Under the pieces are notes generated by a model. The model saw only the letters and a program-made list of their open reading frames with translations. It ran no database searches and had not been told where the DNA came from. Positions 60,353-64,000 of a stretch of 64,000 nt of DNA are shown here, piece after piece (within the stretch, counting starts at the first letter, position 1; each line of letters begins with the position of its first letter). This DNA comes from Frankiaceae bacterium (lineage in GTDB: Bacteria > Actinomycetota > Actinomycetes > BP-191). The stretch is taken from positions 1 through 64,000 of the forward strand of contig DATMES010000012.1 of the NCBI GenBank assembly GCA_035556555.1, read 5' to 3'. The translations under genes and the position numbers were made by a program.

Positions 60353-60928
60353 TCACCGAACGGCGGGCCTCGGACACTGCGACGCCTTCTCGTACACGAT
60401 CTCAAACGGCTTCTCGAGCTCGATCCACGCCGTGTGCGCCATGCCGAACGCGCGGTAGCGCACCGGCACCTCGGAGAACGTCATGCTCCCCCCTGCGCTG
60501 TGGAACTCGCAATGGTCGAGCCAGAGCGCGACCGACATCGACCGTTCCTCGTCCGGCCGCAGGGTGAACGGCGTGAACGCGGGTCCTTCGTAGTCGTAGA
60601 CGTTCGGCGGGTTGAGCATGTTCTCGTCGGGCCGGAAGTCCAACAGCCCGTGCCAGTCCGGGTCGTTCGACCGGCCGACGCGTTCGACCCGCACCGGCCA
60701 CCGGCCGTTGTTGCGCAGGCTGAAGATCGCGCGGACCAGCTTGCGATCGCGGTACGGCACCACCCACGGCTCGTGCTCGCCGAAGCCGTCGGTCGCACGC
60801 GACTCGCGGAACCCCGAGCCGCCGCCCTCATCGAGCGGCTGGTAGATGCTCGTGTACGCCGTCGCCGAACCCGCCGCGACCAGCCCCAGCGCGAGCGCGC
60901 CGAGCAGCAGCCGTCGTCGCATTCCCAT
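60353..60928 (-). CDS. exported or membrane-anchored protein of unknown function
   Basis: The 191-aa product starts at the ATG at 60928 behind GGGGGA. It opens with a signal or anchor (MGMRRRLLLGALALGLVAAG, then SATAYTS), and the rest is a beta-sandwich-like domain (VRAIFSLRNNGRWPVRVERV, TPFTLRPDEERSMSVALWLD, FSEVPVRYRAFGMAHTAWIE). This pattern resembles immunoglobulin-like extracellular modules with one late disulfide pair (DHCEFHS, SQCPRP). No family is recognised. The zinc-ribbon gene follows 13 bp downstream, so the two may be one transcript. Confidence 0.65.
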   Translation of the reverse strand: MGMRRRLLLGALALGLVAAGSATAYTSIYQPLDEGGGSGFRESRATDGFGEHEPWVVPYRDRKLVRAIFSLRNNGRWPVRVERVGRSNDPDWHGLLDFRPDENMLNPPNVYDYEGPAFTPFTLRPDEERSMSVALWLDHCEFHSAGGSMTFSEVPVRYRAFGMAHTAWIELEKPFEIVYEKASQCPRPAVR

Positions 60929-61097
60929 GAAATCCCCCGTCGTTGACGAAGCGTGCACGATACCGGTCAGAGCCTTTTTATTGCACCACCCTTCTAGTAC
61001 CGTGCCGGGGCGCTGACGGTGGAGTCGCGCGACAACGAGGGAGCGCAGCATCTTCGCGAGCAACCGGTCCGCGCGGCATTCGCGTGCCGCCCGTCCG

Positions 61098-63752
61098 GTG
61101 CTGGCCGCGACCCTCCTTCTCCTCGCCTCGTTGCCGCTGTTCGGCGCGAAAGCAGGCGCCCCCACCGGCGACGACCTGGCCGCCTGCGCGACGCCAGGCC
61201 AGGTCGAGATCCGCAAGGACACCTGGGCGCGCATCGCCTCCCCGCAGTACGCCGCCAACGAGGGCCCGCGCGAGGTCCGCGCGTTCGCGATCCCCGAGTC
61301 GCACCCGGCGTGGATCTACGTCACCAACGGCTCCGTCGTGCAGCTGTCCACGTCCGCCGGCTGCACGTGGGACCACGTCTACCCCGCGCCAGGCCAGGCG
61401 CCGGACAGCGTCGCGACGCCGCGCGCGCGGGTCGTCACGCAGCTCGTCGCGCCGGAGCCGCAGGCGCTGTGGATCGCGAGCTACGACGACGCGGGCGGTG
61501 TCCCCCACCCGCACGTCGAGCGCACCCGCGACGCGACGCCCGCCGCCGGCAACAAGACCACGAAGCCGTACGAGTCCGTCGACGCCGGCCTTCCCGCCGT
61601 CGGCACGCCGCTGCAGCTCGTCGTGTCACCCGTGAGCAGCGACAGGGCGTACGTGCTCGTCGAGACGCTGCCCGACGCGGCCAACGGGCAGACGACCGCG
61701 AAGCGCCGCGTCTACCGCACGATCGTCGACCCGATGCTCGACGACGCGGGCCTGCCCGGCACGACGTGGGACGAGGTGACCGTGCCGCTCGACGCGCCCG
61801 CGGGCCTCGTCACCTCGCCGGTCAAGAGCAGCGTCGTGTGGACGTGGAGCGGCGACACGTACGCCTTCTCCGCCGACGGCGGCGAGACGTGGAAGACGGG
61901 CCGTGCGGGCGGCGAGATCACGACGATCGACGTCGACGGGTCCGGCCGCGCGGCGGTGTTCACACGCGCCGGCGAGGCGGGGACGGTGACGTTCCTCGAC
62001 GCCGACGGCAAGGAGGTCGGCCGCCGCGCGGTGCCCGTCGTCGCGACCAGCGCGAGCCATGCCCGGCGCTACGACGTCTACGCCGTCTCGGGCCCGGACG
62101 GCACGTACGGCTACGACGTCAACCACGAGCGCTGGATCCGCATCCACCCGGTGGGCGTGGAGCCGTTCGAGCGGATCGCGTTCGGCGCCAGCAGGAGCGG
62201 GCGCATCCTGCTCGGTCAGGCGGAGGGGGCGCTGTTCCGTCTCGACCTGTTCGCGCAGGAGTCGTTCCTCCCGCCGCCGCCGACCATCGACGGCAACGGC
62301 ATCGAGGTCAACCGCCCCACCGGCCTCACCAAGCCGGTCCTCACCGTCGAGAAGCCGACCGTCACCGTCGCGCCCGGCGAGACCGTCGCGAACGCCGTCG
62401 ACTTCGGCGTGCCGCCGAGCCCGGTGCCGATCGACGTGTTCTTCCTCATGGACACGACCAACAGCATGGGCCCGGCCATCGCCGGCCTGCGCGAGGGCGT
62501 CAAGGACATCGCGACCAACCTGAAGAAGCGCACGAACGGCTCCGCGTGCTTCGGCGTCGGCGACGTCAGGGACGAGTCCGTGACGCAGGGCCAGGGCAGC
62601 TCGGTCATGCGGCCGTACCGCCTCGTGCAGCCGATCACCTGCGACCTCGGCGAGCTGAAGCGCGGCGTCGACGAGCTGGTCGAGGGCGGCGGCAACCAGA
62701 CACAGGCCGAGGGCCAGACCATCGCGCTGACGCAGGCGGTGAGCGGCAAGGGCCAGCTCGAGCCGCCCGCCGTACTGCCCGGCCAGGACGCGCACTTCAC
62801 GGCGCCGACGCGGGTCATCGTGCTGCTGACCGACGCGGCGTTCATGACCGGCAAGCAGGGCGGCTTCACGTTCCCGACGATCGACGAGACCGTGCAGACG
62901 CTGAACGCGTACCACGACGTCAAGGTCGTCGGCGTCGTCGTCCACACCGCCAACGACTTCCACGCCGCGCTCGCCGACGTCACCGCCGTCGCCAAGGGCA
63001 CGCACACGTACGCGCCCGAGTTCGGCGTCGACTGCGACGGCGACGGCGTCATGGACGTGCCGCCGGGCGAGCCGCTCGTCTGCGAGACCGACAACAGCGC
63101 GCCCGCGATCGAGCCCGCCATCACCGCGCTGCTGCTCGGCGTAAAGGACCCCGGCACCATCGCGTCGCGCATCGACGACCCGCACCACGTCGTGGCCCGC
63201 GTCGACGGCGGCACGTCGCGCATCGTCAACCTCAAGCGCGAGAACCACCTCCTCTACGACCTGCACCTCACCTGCTCCGCCGCGCAGGACGGCGAGGACC
63301 TGCCGGTACGCCTCGTGCAGACGGTGCGCGGCGACACCGTCGTCGTCGGCGAGATCGTCGTGCGCTGCCGTTCGGCCGTCGTGCCGCCGGAGGTCTCGAA
63401 GCCGCCGCGGGTGGCCGAGCCCGAGCCCGACCCGCCGCTCCCCCGCCCGCGCCCGATCGTGCTCGCTTTGGTGCCGCCGGCGTTCCAGCCGCCGGTGCCG
63501 AACAACCCGATCAGCAACATCAACCCCAACGCCGGCCTGTCGCAGGAGGAGCAGCAGCAGTTCCAGGTCGCGACGGTGACGCAGGGGGCGCAGGAGGACG
63601 AGGAGGCAGAGGACGTCGAGCTGGCGATGAGCGGCGTACGTCCCGACGACGCCGCCGCCGCGAGCCTGCTGCTGGGAGCCGCGACCGTGGTCAGCGTGGC
63701 GTACGCGCTGCGCCGCAGGACCCAGCGCGCGACGGCGACCGCTAGACGCTGA
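61098..63752 (+). CDS. exported BNR-like / von Willebrand A protein with C-terminal membrane anchor
   Basis: The product is 884 aa from GTG 61098 (MLAATLLLLASLPLFGAKAG; signal peptide). An in-frame extension back to ATC 61050 (SNRSARHSRAARP) would add the basic n-region and sits 7 bases after GAGGGA, so the true start may be non-AUG. The N-terminal half (about 30-400) holds BNR/Asp-box motifs (SADGGETWKTG) of a beta-propeller. Residues about 435-680 form a von Willebrand A domain with the MIDAS DTTNSMGPA (about 452). A proline-rich stretch and a C-terminal helix (AASLLLGAATVVSVAYALRR) follow. The design is a surface protein that binds ligands or partner proteins. Confidence 0.75.
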   Translation: MLAATLLLLASLPLFGAKAGAPTGDDLAACATPGQVEIRKDTWARIASPQYAANEGPREVRAFAIPESHPAWIYVTNGSVVQLSTSAGCTWDHVYPAPGQAPDSVATPRARVVTQLVAPEPQALWIASYDDAGGVPHPHVERTRDATPAAGNKTTKPYESVDAGLPAVGTPLQLVVSPVSSDRAYVLVETLPDAANGQTTAKRRVYRTIVDPMLDDAGLPGTTWDEVTVPLDAPAGLVTSPVKSSVVWTWSGDTYAFSADGGETWKTGRAGGEITTIDVDGSGRAAVFTRAGEAGTVTFLDADGKEVGRRAVPVVATSASHARRYDVYAVSGPDGTYGYDVNHERWIRIHPVGVEPFERIAFGASRSGRILLGQAEGALFRLDLFAQESFLPPPPTIDGNGIEVNRPTGLTKPVLTVEKPTVTVAPGETVANAVDFGVPPSPVPIDVFFLMDTTNSMGPAIAGLREGVKDIATNLKKRTNGSACFGVGDVRDESVTQGQGSSVMRPYRLVQPITCDLGELKRGVDELVEGGGNQTQAEGQTIALTQAVSGKGQLEPPAVLPGQDAHFTAPTRVIVLLTDAAFMTGKQGGFTFPTIDETVQTLNAYHDVKVVGVVVHTANDFHAALADVTAVAKGTHTYAPEFGVDCDGDGVMDVPPGEPLVCETDNSAPAIEPAITALLLGVKDPGTIASRIDDPHHVVARVDGGTSRIVNLKRENHLLYDLHLTCSAAQDGEDLPVRLVQTVRGDTVVVGEIVVRCRSAVVPPEVSKPPRVAEPEPDPPLPRPRPIVLALVPPAFQPPVPNNPISNINPNAGLSQEEQQQFQVATVTQGAQEDEEAEDVELAMSGVRPDDAAAASLLLGAATVVSVAYALRRRTQRATATARR

Positions 63753-63865
63753 CCCGCGCGATCACCTGCGGTGACGGCCGCCGCCGCGACCCCGCGCAGA
63801 GCGCGATCCCTGCAGCCCACCAGCCGGTCTCGTGCGTGGTGATCTTCAAAGAACGGGTCGGCCGA

Positions 63866-63919
63866 GACCTGCTGGACCTGCTGGACCTGCTGGACCTGCT
63901 AGACCTGCTGGACCTGCTA
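63866..63919. repeat. six tandem copies of a 9-bp unit
   Basis: GACCTGCTG or GACCTGCTA repeats six times without a gap (63866-63919). Copies four and six end in A, the others in G. The last copy contains the stop codon of the minus-strand gene at the window edge. The plus-strand reading (DLL repeated) is open but not supported as a gene. Confidence 0.85.
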
Positions 63920-64000
63920 GACGGTGACGGTCGCGGACTTCGCGGCGGCGTAGCGGCCGGTAGCGCCGGCGTAGCGCGCCTGCACCTTCTGGCCCGCCGT
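63917..64000 (-). CDS. 3' end of a gene running off the window (likely exported Ig-like protein)
   Basis: The last 27 codons read TAGQKVQARYAGATGRYAAA, then KSATVTV and TAG. The pattern of an aromatic-rich strand followed by a hydrophobic-threonine end is like the closing strand of the Ig-like domains of the IPT protein in this window (AVYLPPNASYTRSESPVKTV). Only the end is visible, so nothing more can be said of its function. Confidence 0.5.
   Translation of the reverse strand, partial: TAGQKVQARYAGATGRYAAAKSATVTV

Noticed and set aside
63866-63919. CRISPR-like array
   Set aside because: The unit is only 9 bp, copies are contiguous without spacers, and no cas gene is in the window.

Overview
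The window is about 72% GC chromosomal DNA in which GTACG-type words are frequent. It encodes a WhiB-type iron-sulfur regulator, several leaderless-looking promoters, and a tRNA-Arg without an encoded CCA. Together these point to an actinomycete (Actinomycetota); I cannot fix the order from sequence alone.

Layout. 1-4.9 kb: a small membrane protein; a ribbon-helix-helix regulator with a perfect palindromic operator over its own start codon, coupled to a DUF4097 beta-repeat protein; small proteins; a GAF-SpoIIE-HATPase phosphatase/anti-sigma protein; a broken DUF6766 gene. 4.9-11.4 kb: two tandem paralogous exported proteins, a 39-aa exported peptide, an SRPBCC protein plus zinc alcohol dehydrogenase pair, and a minus-strand pair of exported proteins. 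11.5-31.3 kb: one tight four-gene block of about 20 kb coding for a 1313-aa FN3-like repeat protein, a 1184-aa protein of unknown family, a 386-aa metallo-beta-lactamase-fold hydrolase and a 3705-aa giant with two arrays of LysM-like repeats. None of the four has a signal peptide. This is the strongest candidate here for an undescribed system. 31.2-37 kb: DHFR-like reductase, FAD oxidoreductase, a TetR-VOC-MBL operon with a readable leaderless promoter, a second VOC protein and an exported trypsin-like protease. 37.4-39.4 kb: a glycine-rich exported repeat protein and a 56-aa KOW-like protein.

39.4-49.8 kb is an integrated element. It lies between a 44-bp direct repeat and the 3' half of an intact tRNA-Arg(ACG) gene. 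At the tRNA end are a 35-aa ORF, an AlpA-like DNA-binding protein and a tyrosine recombinase, all overlapping by ATGA. The element also has a replication-relaxation family protein, a 576-bp non-coding segment with nested perfect inverted repeats and 32-bp direct repeats (a candidate origin or oriT), a WhiB-like protein and an XRE regulator. Its cargo looks like defence: an XRE plus nucleotidyltransferase-like pair, a low-GC P-loop ATPase, a membrane-anchored unknown, a TIR-like protein and a broken TIR-like tail. A ~103-bp sequence occurs twice, after separate cargo blocks, and may mark cassette boundaries.

49.9-64 kb is cell-surface and signalling DNA: an exported SGNH hydrolase; a 1470-aa IPT/TIG-repeat protein whose repeats mostly end in a cysteine pair; a STAS - response regulator - histidine kinase - GerMN lipoprotein operon of overlapping genes; a phosphodiester glycosidase; a small zinc-ribbon-like protein; an 884-aa von Willebrand A protein with a C-terminal membrane anchor; and, at the right edge, the 3' end of a minus-strand gene next to a 9-bp tandem repeat. 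The shared motif TGACAACG lies upstream of both the IPT/STAS divergent region and the glycosidase gene.
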